Notes under the pieces: generated by a model | What the model was told of the DNA's origin: nothing | What the model saw: the letters and a program-made list of their open reading frames with translations, nothing else | Databases searched by the model: none | NCBI RefSeq assembly: GCF_029717145.1 | Contig: NZ_CP099222.1 | Coordinates: 1,612,001-1,676,000, forward strand | Direction of reading: 5' to 3' | DNA length: 64,000 bases | DNA from: Citrobacter freundii | GTDB taxonomy: Bacteria; Pseudomonadota; Gammaproteobacteria; Enterobacterales; Enterobacteriaceae | Part shown: positions 18,396 through 31,454 of the stretch, piece after piece | Layout: each line of letters starts with the position of its first letter | Position numbering within the stretch: the first letter of the stretch is position 1 | Made by a program: the position numbers and the translations under genes

Positions 18396-19916
18396 ATGGT
18401 CAGCACTAATACTCAGTCGTCAGGCGAATACTTGTTGGAAATGAGCGGCATCAACAAGTCCTTTCCGGGCGTTAAGGCTCTTGATAATGTTAATTTAAAA
18501 GTCCGCCCACATTCTATTCATGCCTTGATGGGCGAGAATGGTGCTGGAAAGTCGACATTATTAAAATGTCTTTTTGGGATCTATCAAAAAGATTCCGGCA
18601 GTATTTTATTTCAGGGTAAAGAAATCGATTTTCATTCTGCTAAAGAAGCGCTTGAAAACGGTATTTCAATGGTACACCAGGAATTAAACCTGGTTTTACA
18701 ACGTTCTGTGATGGACAACATGTGGCTGGGGCGTTATCCCACCAAAGGGATGTTTGTCGACCAGGATAAAATGTACCGTGATACCAAAGCGATATTTGAT
18801 GAGCTGGATATTGATATCGATCCGCGTGCGCGTGTCGGTACGTTATCGGTTTCACAAATGCAGATGATAGAAATTGCCAAAGCATTTTCGTATGACGCCA
18901 AAATCGTCATCATGGATGAACCGACATCATCGTTAACCGAAAAAGAGGTTAATCATCTGTTCACCATCATCCGTAAGCTGAAAGAACGTGGCTGCGGTAT
19001 CGTATATATTTCTCACAAAATGGAAGAAATCTTCCAGTTGTGCGATGAAATCACCGTCCTGCGTGATGGTCAGTGGATTGCCACCCAGCCGCTTGAAGGG
19101 CTGGATATGGATAAGATCATCGCCATGATGGTGGGACGTTCGCTGAACCAACGTTTCCCGGACAAAGAGAACACGCCTGGGGAAGTGATTCTTGAAGTAC
19201 GCAATCTGACGTCGTTACGTCAACCGTCAATTCGTGATATCTCTTTTGATCTGCATAAAGGGGAAATCCTCGGTATTGCCGGTTTAGTCGGCGCAAAACG
19301 CACGGATATCGTTGAAACCCTTTTTGGTATTCGTGAAAAATCATCGGGTACGATTACGCTCCACGGCAAAAAAATTAATAACCACAGCGCCAATGAAGCC
19401 ATTAACCATGGTTTTGCGCTGGTCACGGAAGAGCGCCGTTCAACCGGTATTTATGCCTATCTGGATATTGGATTTAACTCGTTAATCTCCAATATTCAGA
19501 ACTATAAAAATAAAGTGGGTCTGTTGGATAATTCCCGCATGAAGAGCGATACCCAATGGGTTATTGACTCAATGAGGGTAAAAACACCTGGCCATCGTAC
19601 GCAAATTGGTTCCCTGTCCGGTGGTAACCAGCAAAAGGTGGTTATTGGTCGTTGGTTGTTAACGCAGCCAGAGATACTGATGCTGGATGAACCCACGCGA
19701 GGAATCGACGTTGGTGCAAAATTTGAAATTTATCAGTTAATTGCAGAACTGGCGAAAAAGGAGAAGGGGATTATTATCATCTCCTCTGAAATGCCGGAAC
19801 TGCTGGGTATTACCGATCGTATTCTGGTTATGAGCAATGGTCTCGTGGCTGGAATTGTTGACACGAAAACAACAACGCAAAACGAAATCCTCCGTCTTGC
19901 GTCTTTGCACCTTTAA
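18396..19916 (+). CDS. mglA: Galactose/methyl-galactoside ABC importer ATPase MglA
   Basis: This 506-residue protein has two fused ABC ATPase domains, typical of monosaccharide importers. Domain 1 has Walker [10 protein letters not shown] (near residue 43), and its Walker B is IVIMDEPTS. Domain 2 has a degenerate Walker A ([10 protein letters not shown]), the signature LSGGNQQKV and Walker [11 protein letters not shown]. The start MVSTNTQSS follows AAGGTATAATT and gives the E. coli length; an upstream in-frame start lacks support. It acts at the cytoplasmic face with MglC. Confidence 0.97.
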   Translation: MVSTNTQSSGEYLLEMSGINKSFPGVKALDNVNLKVRPHSIHALMGENGAGKSTLLKCLFGIYQKDSGSILFQGKEIDFHSAKEALENGISMVHQELNLVLQRSVMDNMWLGRYPTKGMFVDQDKMYRDTKAIFDELDIDIDPRARVGTLSVSQMQMIEIAKAFSYDAKIVIMDEPTSSLTEKEVNHLFTIIRKLKERGCGIVYISHKMEEIFQLCDEITVLRDGQWIATQPLEGLDMDKIIAMMVGRSLNQRFPDKENTPGEVILEVRNLTSLRQPSIRDISFDLHKGEILGIAGLVGAKRTDIVETLFGIREKSSGTITLHGKKINNHSANEAINHGFALVTEERRSTGIYAYLDIGFNSLISNIQNYKNKVGLLDNSRMKSDTQWVIDSMRVKTPGHRTQIGSLSGGNQQKVVIGRWLLTQPEILMLDEPTRGIDVGAKFEIYQLIAELAKKEKGIIIISSEMPELLGITDRILVMSNGLVAGIVDTKTTTQNEILRLASLHL

Positions 19917-19931
19917 GATTAGGGGCTCCTC

Positions 19932-20942
19932 ATGAGTGCGTTAAATAAGAAAAGTTTTCTTACTTACCTGAAAGAAGGCGGAATTTACGTTGTTCTTTTA
20001 GTTCTGCTGGCCATTATTATTTTCCAGGACCCCACATTCTTAAGTTTACTGAACTTGAGTAACATTCTGACCCAATCCTCGGTGCGTATTATTATCGCGC
20101 TGGGCGTAGCCGGACTGATTGTTACCCAGGGTACTGACCTGTCAGCCGGGCGTCAGGTTGGCCTGGCGGCGGTGGTTGCCGCAACGTTGCTGCAATCTAT
20201 GGAGAACGCCAACAAGGTGTTCCCGGAAATGGCCACCATGCCGATCATCGTGGTGGTACTGATTGTTTGTGCCATCGGTGCCATTATCGGCTTGGTGAAC
20301 GGTATCATCATTGCTTACCTGAACGTGACGCCGTTTATCACTACCCTTGGTACGATGATCATCGTGTACGGGATCAACTCACTGTATTACGATTTCGTTG
20401 GGGCATCGCCTATTTCTGGCTTTGACAGCGGGTTCTCCACCTTTGCGCAGGGCTTTATTGCGCTGGGCAGTTTCCGACTCTCCTACATCACCTTCTATGC
20501 GCTGATTGCGGTGGCCTTTGTTTGGGTATTGTGGAACAAGACCCGCTTCGGTAAAAACATTTTTGCCATTGGCGGTAACCCGGAAGCGGCGAAAGTGTCG
20601 GGTGTTAACGTTGCGCTGAACCTGCTGATTATCTATGCGCTGTCCGGGGTGTTCTATGCCTTCGGTGGTTTGCTGGAAGCAGGGCGTATCGGCTCGGCAA
20701 CCAACAACCTCGGCTTTATGTATGAGCTTGATGCCATTGCGGCCTGTGTCGTGGGCGGCGTGTCGTTCAGTGGCGGGGTCGGTACCGTTTTTGGTGTAGT
20801 GACCGGTGTGATAATCTTCACCGTCATCAACTATGGCCTGACCTACATCGGCGTGAACCCTTACTGGCAGTACATCATTAAAGGCGGCATTATTATCTTC
20901 GCCGTGGCGCTGGACTCACTGAAATACGCGCGTAAGAAGTAA
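19932..20942 (+). CDS. mglC: Galactose/methyl-galactoside ABC importer permease MglC
   Basis: This 336-residue inner-membrane protein has eight to ten hydrophobic helices and the BPD_transp_2 pattern (TDLSAGRQVGLAAVVAA; the loop GGNPEAAKVSGVNV couples to the ATPase). It forms the transmembrane channel for D-galactose with MglA. The start follows AGGGGCTCCTC, 15 bp after mglA. It is the last gene of the operon and is followed by a strong terminator. Confidence 0.97.
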   Translation: MSALNKKSFLTYLKEGGIYVVLLVLLAIIIFQDPTFLSLLNLSNILTQSSVRIIIALGVAGLIVTQGTDLSAGRQVGLAAVVAATLLQSMENANKVFPEMATMPIIVVVLIVCAIGAIIGLVNGIIIAYLNVTPFITTLGTMIIVYGINSLYYDFVGASPISGFDSGFSTFAQGFIALGSFRLSYITFYALIAVAFVWVLWNKTRFGKNIFAIGGNPEAAKVSGVNVALNLLIIYALSGVFYAFGGLLEAGRIGSATNNLGFMYELDAIAACVVGGVSFSGGVGTVFGVVTGVIIFTVINYGLTYIGVNPYWQYIIKGGIIIFAVALDSLKYARKK

Positions 20943-20953
20943 CGATAGACAAC

Positions 20954-20996
20954 AAAAAGCCCGGGGCAGAGAAATGACTGCACCGGGCTTTTTGTT
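20954..20996. terminator. Bidirectional terminator between mglC and preA
   Basis: The stem AAAAAGCCCGG...CCGGGCTTTTT, with an imperfect inner loop, is flanked by an A-run and a T-run. It fits convergent termination of mglBAC and preTA. Confidence 0.9.
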
Positions 20997-21003
20997 ACTT
21001 GTG

Positions 21004-22239
21004 TTACAGCGTTACTGCATGTGCTTTCTCACCTGTTTTGAATTTGACCTCGCCTAAATCGATGCAGGCGACCGGACAAACGTGACCACACAGCAAGCAG
21101 CCGACGCATTTTTCCGTGTCGCAGTGCGGTGTACGGGTCTGCTCATCCCACTCCATCGCCTGATGTCCTCCGTCATAGCAGGAGATATAGCAGCGTCCGC
21201 AGCCGACGCATTTTTCGAGGTTGATATGGGGGTAGACGATGTAACTACGGTCAAGATCTTCAGCCGGAATAATATTGGCATTGGCAAGACCGACCATCTC
21301 TTCCAGTGAGTTAAACCCCTGATCGGCAAGATAGTGCGACAGTCCGCTGGTCATATCTTCCACAATACGGTAGCCGTACTGCATGATCCCGGTGGTGACC
21401 TGCAGCGTGGCTGCGCCTAACAGCAAGAATTCGGCAGCATCTTCCCAGGTTTCAATACCGCCAATGCCGCTAATCGGGAAATCATGCAGTTCTGGGTGCG
21501 AACGCAGTTGTTGGATAAAGCGCAGTGCGATGGGTTTTACAGCCTTGCCGGAATAGCCAGAAATACTGGATTTCCCGTTGACCACCGGCATGCCGATCTT
21601 CCGCTTCAGGTCGATATTGGTGATGGATTTTACGGTGTTAATGGTCGCGATACCGTCAGCGCCTCCGTGTTTAGCCGCCAGAGCGACTTCGCACATATCA
21701 CCGATATTTGGCGTCATTTTGGCTAACATCGGCAGGGAGGAACCGCGTTTAACTGCCCGACAGTATTTCTCAACCAACTCCGGGCTTTGCCCGACATCGC
21801 TGCCCATCGCATGTGAAGTCATCTGCGGACACGAGAAGTTGCACTCAATCATATCTGCACCGGCTTCTTCAACCAGTCGTGCCAGCTCCTGCCATTGCTG
21901 CTCATTTTCGCCCATGATTGACGCAATCAGTACCTTATCAGGGTAATGTTGTTTCAGTTTACGAATGGCGGCCAGGTTCTCTTCCAGCGGATGTTCGGCA
22001 ATCTGCTCCATATTCTTGAAGCCAATAAAGCCGGTATCTTCTTTTGTCAGATGGTCAAATCGTGGGGAGACTTCGTTGGCAATAAAAAAACCAATTGTTT
22101 TAAACACAATGCCGCCCCAGCCGGTGTCATAGGCTTTGGCGCACATCTCAAAGCAGTTGCCTACCGGAGAAGAAGAGAGGCAAAACGGGTTGGGGAATTT
22201 TACGCCGCAAAAGGTAATAGAAAGATCTTTCGTTAACAT
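21004..22239 (-). CDS. preA: NAD-dependent dihydropyrimidine dehydrogenase, FMN/Fe-S subunit PreA
   Basis: This 411-residue cytoplasmic protein works with PreT to reduce uracil and thymine. The amino-terminal TIM-barrel flavin domain resembles dihydroorotate dehydrogenase ([21 protein letters not shown]). The carboxy-terminal two-cluster ferredoxin domain has [11 protein letters not shown] and [13 protein letters not shown]. The start [10 protein letters not shown] lies two codons inside an alternative ATG and gives the family length. It overlaps the preT stop by seven bases, so translation is probably coupled. The gene was formerly yeiA. Confidence 0.96.
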   Translation of the reverse strand: MLTKDLSITFCGVKFPNPFCLSSSPVGNCFEMCAKAYDTGWGGIVFKTIGFFIANEVSPRFDHLTKEDTGFIGFKNMEQIAEHPLEENLAAIRKLKQHYPDKVLIASIMGENEQQWQELARLVEEAGADMIECNFSCPQMTSHAMGSDVGQSPELVEKYCRAVKRGSSLPMLAKMTPNIGDMCEVALAAKHGGADGIATINTVKSITNIDLKRKIGMPVVNGKSSISGYSGKAVKPIALRFIQQLRSHPELHDFPISGIGGIETWEDAAEFLLLGAATLQVTTGIMQYGYRIVEDMTSGLSHYLADQGFNSLEEMVGLANANIIPAEDLDRSYIVYPHINLEKCVGCGRCYISCYDGGHQAMEWDEQTRTPHCDTEKCVGCLLCGHVCPVACIDLGEVKFKTGEKAHAVTL

Positions 22240-23474
22240 GAGCAAACCCCCTCTAAATAGTGATGAATTACCTGAGCGGCTTCTTTACCGGTTTTCACGG
22301 CAGACACCACGGTTTTATCTCCTTTGACAATATCGCCAGCGGCGAAAATAACCGGATCGGCGGTTTGATAATTGTGGGTTTCAATAAGATTACGTTGCGC
22401 TGTTAACGCGTGAAACGCATCCAACTGCGCGTGTTGACCAACGGCGAGAATAATATGCTCGGCTTCAAGAGAGAGTTCCCCGTGCAGACGCACGTGTTTA
22501 AAGGTGACTTTATTTCCGGCAACCGCTACCGGCGTAAAACCGTCGATGATCGACACGCCTAATGCCTGTGTACTGGTAAACTCTTTGTCACTGGCGGGAA
22601 ATTCAGCTAATTCTTCACGAGCGACACAGGTAACTGACGGGCAGCCGAGAAGTTTCAGCGTGCTGGCGACATCCATGGCGACATCGCCCCCGCCGATAAT
22701 TAACGCACTCTGCGGTAAGGTGATATCACCGTGCGCCTGTCGCGCGCGTTGCAAGAAATCGACGGCGATCTCAACGTTATCCGCCTCATCAAACAATGGC
22801 AGGGTGGAACCATAAGACATCCCAACAGTCACCAGCACGGCGCGATTTTCAGCTTTGAGTTGTTCGACGGCGATCGTGTTGCCGACTTCGCAATCGCACT
22901 TGATGGTGACGCCCATTTCAACGATACGGGCAATCTCAAGATCCAACACGGATTGAGGCAGGCGAAACTCAGGAATGCCAAAGCGTAGCCAGCCACCCGG
23001 CTGAGCCTGCTTTTCGTAGATCGTTACGTCATAACCCAGGTTACTCAACGTCACGCTGGCCTGCAACCCAGCTGGCCCTGCGCCGATAATGGCGACTTTG
23101 CCACGTGTTTTGGTTGCCGGTTGATAAATTTTCATCGCAGTCTGCTGTTCAAAATCGGTAATAAAACGTTGCAGCCGTGCAATATCGATCGGTTTATCTA
23201 TTCCTGAGCGTGTACATCCACGCTGGCATAATTTTTCGGTGGGGCATACCCGAGCACAAATGGCGCCGAGCGCATTATTTTCGCGAATAGTTTCGGCTGC
23301 CCCCTTAAAATTGCGAAAATAGATGGAGCGGATAAATTTCCCTGGGTCAGTTTGTGCCGGACAATCCTGACTACAGGGGGCATCGTGACATAATAAACAA
23401 CGCGAGGCCTCTTTTATTGCTAATAAGGGGGTGAAAGCGGGCGTTAGCTCATCCAGATAATTTTGTTGTGGCAT
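22233..23474 (-). CDS. preT: NAD-dependent dihydropyrimidine dehydrogenase subunit PreT
   Basis: This 413-residue flavoprotein passes electrons from NADH to PreA. The amino-terminal cysteine-rich segment ([29 protein letters not shown], about residues 26-90) carries Fe-S clusters. It is followed by the FAD-binding GAGPAGLQA and the NAD-binding [10 protein letters not shown] motifs of the GltD-like family. It is the first gene of preTA. The roughly 230-bp upstream region is AT-rich and must hold the promoter; I could not name an operator there. Confidence 0.96.
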   Translation of the reverse strand: MPQQNYLDELTPAFTPLLAIKEASRCLLCHDAPCSQDCPAQTDPGKFIRSIYFRNFKGAAETIRENNALGAICARVCPTEKLCQRGCTRSGIDKPIDIARLQRFITDFEQQTAMKIYQPATKTRGKVAIIGAGPAGLQASVTLSNLGYDVTIYEKQAQPGGWLRFGIPEFRLPQSVLDLEIARIVEMGVTIKCDCEVGNTIAVEQLKAENRAVLVTVGMSYGSTLPLFDEADNVEIAVDFLQRARQAHGDITLPQSALIIGGGDVAMDVASTLKLLGCPSVTCVAREELAEFPASDKEFTSTQALGVSIIDGFTPVAVAGNKVTFKHVRLHGELSLEAEHIILAVGQHAQLDAFHALTAQRNLIETHNYQTADPVIFAAGDIVKGDKTVVSAVKTGKEAAQVIHHYLEGVCSC

Positions 23475-23707
23475 CTTTTCTTCCTTAATGCTTGAGTAAA
23501 TTAAGGCGAACTGTTAATAACAAAATATAAAAATAAAAAAGCCTTTCTTAAGGCTAAGCATTGCAGGAAGAGTATTCTGTGAAAGGTTTCACAAATAAAA
23601 GATGGTGTGAGGGAAATGCCGATAAGCAGCATTAATCCCTTATGTTAAAATAGGAATTATTATCATAATATTAGCTATTCTCAAGCGCTAATATTAATAA
23701 CTGGATT

Positions 23708-24759
<1,052 letters not shown>

Positions 24760-24780
24760 TCAGCAATACTGTTTAGATCA

Positions 24781-24864
24781 TGTAGGTCAGATAAGACGCT
24801 AACGCGTTGCCATCAGGCTATGGCGATAATGCCTGATGGCGGCGTTGGCTTATCCGGCCGACAT
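24781..24864. repeat. BIME: two facing REP units between sanA and cdd
   Basis: A REP-like unit (GATAAGACGC...GCCATCAGGC, 24790-24818) faces a second (GCCTGATGGCGGCGTT...TTATC, 24831-24854). The flanks GTAGGTC and GGCCGAC are typical of enterobacterial extragenic palindromes. It lies in the cdd 3' region and can stabilise transcripts or bind gyrase/IHF. Confidence 0.85.
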
Positions 24865-24874
24865 GACGACCTTT

Positions 24875-25759
<885 letters not shown>

Positions 25760-25818
25760 GGCGATGCCTCATAACAATGTAATGGAATCGTAGTTTACGG
25801 GCCTGTTACGGCTTTATA

Positions 25819-25884
25819 TGTGATCCAAATCTCACTGTGTATGCAACTCATGAAACTTAAATGAAAAATGTGCAACGCATCGCA
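25819..25884 (-). promoter_or_regulatory. CRP/CytR-type control region of cdd
   Basis: Read on the minus strand, TGCGA-TGCGTT-GCACA (25884-25869) and TGAGA-TTTGGA-TCACA (25834-25819) are two CRP-like sites. Between them GTTTCATGAGTTGCAT contains CytR-like half-sites. Two CRP sites with CytR between them is the established layout of E. coli cdd; the match here is by motif and position. Confidence 0.7.
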
Positions 25885-25906
25885 AATAAATGAACTAAAA
25901 ATGGCG

Positions 25907-27018
<1,112 letters not shown>

Positions 27019-27146
27019 CTATTCATCATACAATTAAACTTAAAAACGTGCTACCGATCACATCATGAATTCTAAGCATAGTGGAAATAGATAACTGGAA
27101 CATCAGGCAATAGCCCCAATCGACAGGGCGATGCCTGTGTAGTGCT

Positions 27147-27174
27147 TTGATCTCTTGTACGGAGACGCTACCAT
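27147..27174 (+). promoter_or_regulatory. Candidate dusC promoter
   Basis: TTGATC (27147-27152) and TACCAT (27169-27174) are separated by 16 bp and end 28 bp before the dusC start. The spacing suits a sigma-70 promoter, although the -10 match is imperfect. Confidence 0.4.
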
Positions 27175-27202
27175 AGCGCCTCTCTTTTTTGCAGGTAACA
27201 AT

Positions 27203-28141
27203 ATGCGTGTTTTACTGGCGCCGATGGAAGGCGTGCTCGACTCACTGGTGCGCGAGCTGCTGACTGAAGTTAATGATTATGATCTGTGCATCACCGAATT
27301 TGTGCGCGTGGTGGATCAGCTCCTGCCAGCAAAAGTATTTCATCGGATCTGCCCGGAGCTGCATAACAACAGCCGTACCCCATCCGGCACGCAGGTGCGC
27401 ATCCAACTGCTGGGGCAGCATCCACAATGGCTGGCAGAGAACGCGGCCCGCGCGGTTGAGCTGGGGTCGTACGGTGTCGATCTGAACTGTGGCTGCCCGT
27501 CAAAACTGGTTAACGGCAGCGGTGGCGGCGCAACGCTATTGAAAGATCCTGAACTTATCTATCAGGGGGCGAAGGCGATGCGCGAGGCGGTGCCGGGTCA
27601 TTTGCCGGTAACGGTGAAAGTGCGCCTGGGCTGGGACAGCAGCGACCGGCAGTTTGAAATCGCCGATGCCGTTCAGCTGGCGGGTGCCAGCGAACTGGCG
27701 GTTCATGGCCGCACCAAAGAGCAAGGGTATAAAGCGGAGCATATCAACTGGCAGGCTATCGGTGAGATCCGCCAGCGTCTTACGATTCCGGTTATCGCCA
27801 ACGGTGAAATCTGGGACTGGCAGAGCGCGCAAAATTGTATGGCGGTCACCGGATGTGATGCGGTGATGATCGGACGCGGGGCGCTAAATATCCCGAACCT
27901 GAGTCGGGTGGTGAAATATAACGAACCGCGGATGCCGTGGCCCGACGTGGTGACATTACTGAAAAAATATACCCGTCTGGAAAAACAGGGTGATACCGGG
28001 CTATATCATGTGGCGCGTATTAAGCAGTGGCTGGGATATTTACGCAAAGAATATGCCGAAGCGACGACGCTGTTTCAGGATATTCGCGCTCTCAATAATT
28101 CACCGGATATCGCGCGGGCGATTCAGGCCATTGAGATTTAA
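27203..28141 (+). CDS. dusC: tRNA-dihydrouridine(16) synthase DusC
   Basis: This 312-residue FMN enzyme reduces uridine 16 in the D-loop of tRNA. The TIM-barrel core begins with the flavin-binding [11 protein letters not shown]. The catalytic cysteine C98 is in LNCGCPS, and HGRTKEQGY and IANGEIWDW are present. The carboxy-terminal helical tRNA-binding domain begins near residue 245. I chose [10 protein letters not shown] because it follows GCAGGTAACAAT and matches family starts; in-frame sequence upstream adds 16 unlikely residues. Confidence 0.96.
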   Translation: MRVLLAPMEGVLDSLVRELLTEVNDYDLCITEFVRVVDQLLPAKVFHRICPELHNNSRTPSGTQVRIQLLGQHPQWLAENAARAVELGSYGVDLNCGCPSKLVNGSGGGATLLKDPELIYQGAKAMREAVPGHLPVTVKVRLGWDSSDRQFEIADAVQLAGASELAVHGRTKEQGYKAEHINWQAIGEIRQRLTIPVIANGEIWDWQSAQNCMAVTGCDAVMIGRGALNIPNLSRVVKYNEPRMPWPDVVTLLKKYTRLEKQGDTGLYHVARIKQWLGYLRKEYAEATTLFQDIRALNNSPDIARAIQAIEI

Positions 28142-28149
28142 CCGGTCAT

Positions 28150-28193
28150 TATATTACTGGCCGGAGACGGCGTTTACGCCGCCATCCGGCATT
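28150..28193. repeat. REP-like palindrome after dusC
   Basis: GGCCGGAGACGGCG-TTTA-CGCCGCCATCCGGC forms a strong imperfect stem between the convergent dusC and yohP. It has the GC-rich composition of enterobacterial REP units and lacks a T-run. Confidence 0.7.
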
Positions 28194-28197
28194 GATG

Positions 28198-28281
28198 TCA
28201 GAAAATCATCTTAAACACGCCAGTCACCACCAACAGTCCAATCAGAAAAATAATTAAAATAGCCCACAGCAGAATTTTCAT
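28198..28281 (-). CDS. yohP: YohP, 27-residue inner-membrane protein
   Basis: The minus strand encodes MKILLWAILIIFLIGLLVVT followed by GVFKMIF and a stop. The ATG is preceded by GGAAGGCTA, a good ribosome-binding site. The peptide is one hydrophobic helix with a short basic tail and is nearly identical to YohP as I remember it in E. coli. YohP is known for post-translational SRP-dependent membrane insertion; its job is unknown. It lies between dusC and a methyltransferase gene. Confidence 0.88.
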   Translation of the reverse strand: MKILLWAILIIFLIGLLVVTGVFKMIF

Positions 28282-28350
28282 TAGCCTTCCCTTTTTGGTA
28301 AGTTCAAATTTAGTATAGGAAACTATTGAAAACTCTGCCTGCAGGCACAG

Positions 28351-29085
28351 TTATGCCGGCTTACGTGCGCTGAGCAGAAACACCATCGGGCGCTCTTTCT
28401 CTTCATCCAGCGCGGGGTTGGCGGCAATCTGTTCAGCAGACGGTCCCCACTCATCAACACAGACAATCTCAAACCCGGCGCCAATCAGCGCGTTGATCCA
28501 GGTTGCCAGCTTGCGGTGTTGTTTTTTTACCCCTTCAGCAAACCAGTTGCTGATACGTTCACCTTCCTGCTGATAGTGATTCACCGGCCAGGAGAGTTGC
28601 CCGGTTTTGTCTTTTATCCAACCCTGGGTGAGAGGCGCAGTATAAATCGGATGCTCTGCAGAAAAGACCAACATTCCGCCTGGTGTTAACGCCTGGTAAA
28701 TGGTTACCAATAATCGCTCTATATCCTGTAAATAATGCAAGGCGAGCGAGCTATAAACCAGCTCAAAGGAATCCGCGGCCAACGTCAGCGCGTCAAGATC
28801 TTTGCGCTGGTACGAAATACCCTCTCCGGTGGTCAAGTTGCAAGCCTGGGCTAACATTTTCTCTGAAATATCTAAGCCCACGACGCTTGCCGCGTGGTTA
28901 TCGCGTGCGTAGCGGCAAAACCAGCCGTATCCGCAGCCTAGATCGAGAATGCGCTGACCTTGTAACGGAGGGAGCATGGCCTGTAATGCTGGCCATTCGG
29001 GCGCGCCGTCGAGTCCTTTTACGGAGCGGTCCAGCGTGGCATATCCGGCAAAGAAGTGCGGATCATCATAGATATTTTGTGACAT
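28351..29085 (-). CDS. Class I SAM-dependent methyltransferase, substrate unknown
   Basis: The 244-residue protein has the SAM-binding motif I LDLGCGYGW (near residue 47), an acidic VVGLDIS motif II and the post-motif SLALHYLQD. It resembles UbiE/BioC-type class I methyltransferases, but I cannot name the substrate. I chose MSQNIYDDP because GGAGG lies four bases upstream; the earlier ATG overlaps that site. I do not recall this gene between yohP and mdtQ in E. coli K-12, so it appears to be an accessory gene. Its base composition resembles the neighbouring backbone. Confidence 0.85.
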   Translation of the reverse strand: MSQNIYDDPHFFAGYATLDRSVKGLDGAPEWPALQAMLPPLQGQRILDLGCGYGWFCRYARDNHAASVVGLDISEKMLAQACNLTTGEGISYQRKDLDALTLAADSFELVYSSLALHYLQDIERLLVTIYQALTPGGMLVFSAEHPIYTAPLTQGWIKDKTGQLSWPVNHYQQEGERISNWFAEGVKKQHRKLATWINALIGAGFEIVCVDEWGPSAEQIAANPALDEEKERPMVFLLSARKPA

Positions 29086-29254
29086 CGTGCCTCCATTCAT
29101 AAATTATTAGAATTATTTTATCCGTATTATTAAACGGAGATATATTTTTCTAATTATATATTTTGATGTCCAAAGATGTATTGCCACGCGTAACTAAAAA
29201 AGCATCTGCGACAAGTCGTACTCTTTGCACATCATTTCTTACCAGTATATCCCC

Positions 29255-30694
29255 ATGAATCGTAATTCTGTGCTTCTTGCAGCGGCATGCTTGCCGCTTT
29301 TTATTCTGCTGCCCGGTTGTGCCCCAATGCATGATACCCGCCAGTCGCTCTCACAGCAGACGCCCGCTGAAAATGTGGATTCTGCGTTACCCGCGGCATT
29401 AAAAAATGGTTGGCCGGATAGCCAATGGTGGAAGGCATATCACGATCCCCAGTTGAATGCGTTGATTGACAGTACATTAAAGAATTCGCCTGATATGCAG
29501 GTGGCAGAGCAGCGTATCCAACTGGCAGAGGCGCAGGCGAAGGCCGTTGAGGCGCAGGATGGTCCGCAGATTGATTTCTCGGCAGACGTCGAGCGCCAGA
29601 AAATGTCGGCAGAAGGCTTGATGGGACCGTTTGCCCTCACCGATCCGGCGGCGGGCACCACCGGGCCGTGGTACACCAATGGCACCATGGGATTAACCGC
29701 TGGCTGGAACCTGGATCTGTGGGGTAAGAATCGGGCGGAGGTAACAGCACGCATTGGTGCAGTCAAAGCGCGTGAAGCTGAGCGCGAGCAAACCAGACAG
29801 CTGTTGGCGAGCGGTGTCTCCCGCTTATACTGGGAATGGCAGACGCAGGCGGCGCTGAAGACCGTGCTGACGCAAATCGAAACCGAGCAGCAAAATGTGA
29901 TTACCGTCGATCGCGAGCTGTACCAAAACGGGTTGACCTCCTCGGTAGAAGGCGTTGAAACCGATATTGATTCCGGTAAAACGGAGCAGCAACTCAACGA
30001 CGTCAACGGGAAAATGAAGGTCATCGAGGCGCGGTTGAGCGCGCTGACCAACACGCAGTCCACCTCGCTGAAGCTGCATGCCACCACGATGCCGGTCGTC
30101 GAAAGCCAGTTGCCGTCCCAGTTAGGTTATTCCTTGCTGGCCCGCCGACCGGACCTGCAGGCGGCTCACTGGTACATTGAATCTTCTCTAAGCAGTATTG
30201 ATGCGGCAAAAGCGGCATTTTATCCCGACGTTAACCTGATGGCCTTCCTGCAGCAGGATGCTTTACATCTGAGCGATCTGTTCCGCCATTCTGCCCAACA
30301 AATGGGGGTCACAGCCGGATTAACGCTCCCGATCTTCGACAGCGGCAGGTTGAATGCGAATCTCGACATCACCAAAGCGCAAAGTAACCTGACCGTGGCC
30401 AATTACAATAAAGCGGTGGTTGATGCGGTGAATGATGTCGCGCGTGCGGCAACGCAGGTGGATACGCTGGCGCAGAAGAATCAGCATCAGCTGCAGATCG
30501 AACATGACGCGCAGCGGGTAGTGGGGCTTGCGCAGGCGCGGTTCAACGCCGGGATTATCGCCGGCTCCCGCGTCAGTGAGGCAAAAATTCCAGCACTGCG
30601 TGAACAGTGTAACGGCCTTATACTACAAGGTCAGTGGCTGGATGCGTCTATTCAGCTCACCAGCGCCCTGGGTGGCGGATACCACGCATCCTGA
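29255..30694 (+). CDS. mdtQ: Outer-membrane efflux lipoprotein MdtQ (TolC-like, NodT family)
   Basis: This 479-residue precursor has a lipoprotein signal ending LPGC and two outer-membrane efflux-protein repeats with long alpha-helical stretches. The NodT-family segments GPWYTNGT, AGWNLDLWGKNRAEV and LARRPDLQAAHW are present. It should form a trimeric outer-membrane exit duct. The gene is intact, whereas I recall it being disrupted in E. coli K-12. No inner-membrane pump or fusion-protein gene is adjacent. The start MNRNSVLLAA gives a proper signal peptide, but I see no good ribosome-binding sequence before it. Confidence 0.92.
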   Translation: MNRNSVLLAAACLPLFILLPGCAPMHDTRQSLSQQTPAENVDSALPAALKNGWPDSQWWKAYHDPQLNALIDSTLKNSPDMQVAEQRIQLAEAQAKAVEAQDGPQIDFSADVERQKMSAEGLMGPFALTDPAAGTTGPWYTNGTMGLTAGWNLDLWGKNRAEVTARIGAVKAREAEREQTRQLLASGVSRLYWEWQTQAALKTVLTQIETEQQNVITVDRELYQNGLTSSVEGVETDIDSGKTEQQLNDVNGKMKVIEARLSALTNTQSTSLKLHATTMPVVESQLPSQLGYSLLARRPDLQAAHWYIESSLSSIDAAKAAFYPDVNLMAFLQQDALHLSDLFRHSAQQMGVTAGLTLPIFDSGRLNANLDITKAQSNLTVANYNKAVVDAVNDVARAATQVDTLAQKNQHQLQIEHDAQRVVGLAQARFNAGIIAGSRVSEAKIPALREQCNGLILQGQWLDASIQLTSALGGGYHAS

Positions 30695-30701
30695 GAGTCT
30701 G

Positions 30702-30737
30702 GCCCGGCAGATTCAGGCTGTCGGGTCGGTTTTTTGT
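30702..30737 (+). terminator. Probable terminator of mdtQ
   Basis: CCCGGCAG-ATTCAGG-CTGTCGGG, with one mismatch, is followed by TCGGTTTTTTG. The hairpin begins just after the mdtQ stop and reaches into the 3' end of the convergent yohD. Confidence 0.65.
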
Positions 30738-31291
30738 TTATTGCGCCGTTTCATCCACCAGCGGACCGCCACCACCAGCCCAACAACCAGAATCAGCCAT
30801 ACCGCATGCTTGATATGCTGGTCGAGACTGTGCAGCCACGGCGCGACCACTTCTCCACCCACATAACCAAGGGTAGTAAACAGCAATGCCCAGACCAGTG
30901 CGCCGAGAATATTCAGCGGTAAAAAGATTTTCGGCGGCAGGTGACTGGCACCAATCAGCAAGGGGCCAATGACCCGAAAGCCATACATAAAACGTGTCCC
31001 GACCACGAACAGGTATGGGCGCCGCTGGATCATTTTCTGTGCATACTGAATTTTTGCCCGATGACGCGAGAAGCGACGGAGAATGTTGCCGCCGTAACGA
31101 CGACCAAGCAGATACAGCAACTGATCGCCAATCATTCCCCCCAGCGCGACAGAGACAACAACCAGCGGAAATTTGAGTAATCCCTGATGCGCCGCCACAC
31201 CGCCCAACAGGGTAATGGTTTCGCCTTCGGCCAGGCTGCCAATGATGAGCGCCGCATAGCCGTACTGGGCAATAAGATTGTTTATATCCAT
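30713..31291 (-). CDS. yohD: DedA-family inner-membrane protein YohD
   Basis: This 192-residue protein has the DedA/SNARE-associated pattern: GEGETITLLGG-type SLAEGETITLLGG near the amino terminus, and GTRFMYGFRVIGPLLIGAS in the middle with conserved arginines. It has four to five hydrophobic segments. DedA proteins support membrane-potential homeostasis and undecaprenyl-phosphate or phospholipid recycling; the specific role of YohD is not known. The start MDINNLIAQYGYAA gives the E. coli length. In E. coli I remember yohF between yohD and mdtQ; here they are 18 bp apart. Confidence 0.93.
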   Translation of the reverse strand: MDINNLIAQYGYAALIIGSLAEGETITLLGGVAAHQGLLKFPLVVVSVALGGMIGDQLLYLLGRRYGGNILRRFSRHRAKIQYAQKMIQRRPYLFVVGTRFMYGFRVIGPLLIGASHLPPKIFLPLNILGALVWALLFTTLGYVGGEVVAPWLHSLDQHIKHAVWLILVVGLVVAVRWWMKRRNKQKTDPTA

Positions 31292-31454
31292 ACGTCTGTA
31301 TGACCTCCACAACCATTAGCATACACCTGATGAATTGTTGATGCCGGAAAAGCCGTCACCCAGCGCATCGGTATTTTTACCGTGTACATAAAATAATCAA
31401 AAGCTGAATTATACTTGAAGTGTTGAGGTCTGGAGCTGACAAGAAGGGGGCGGT

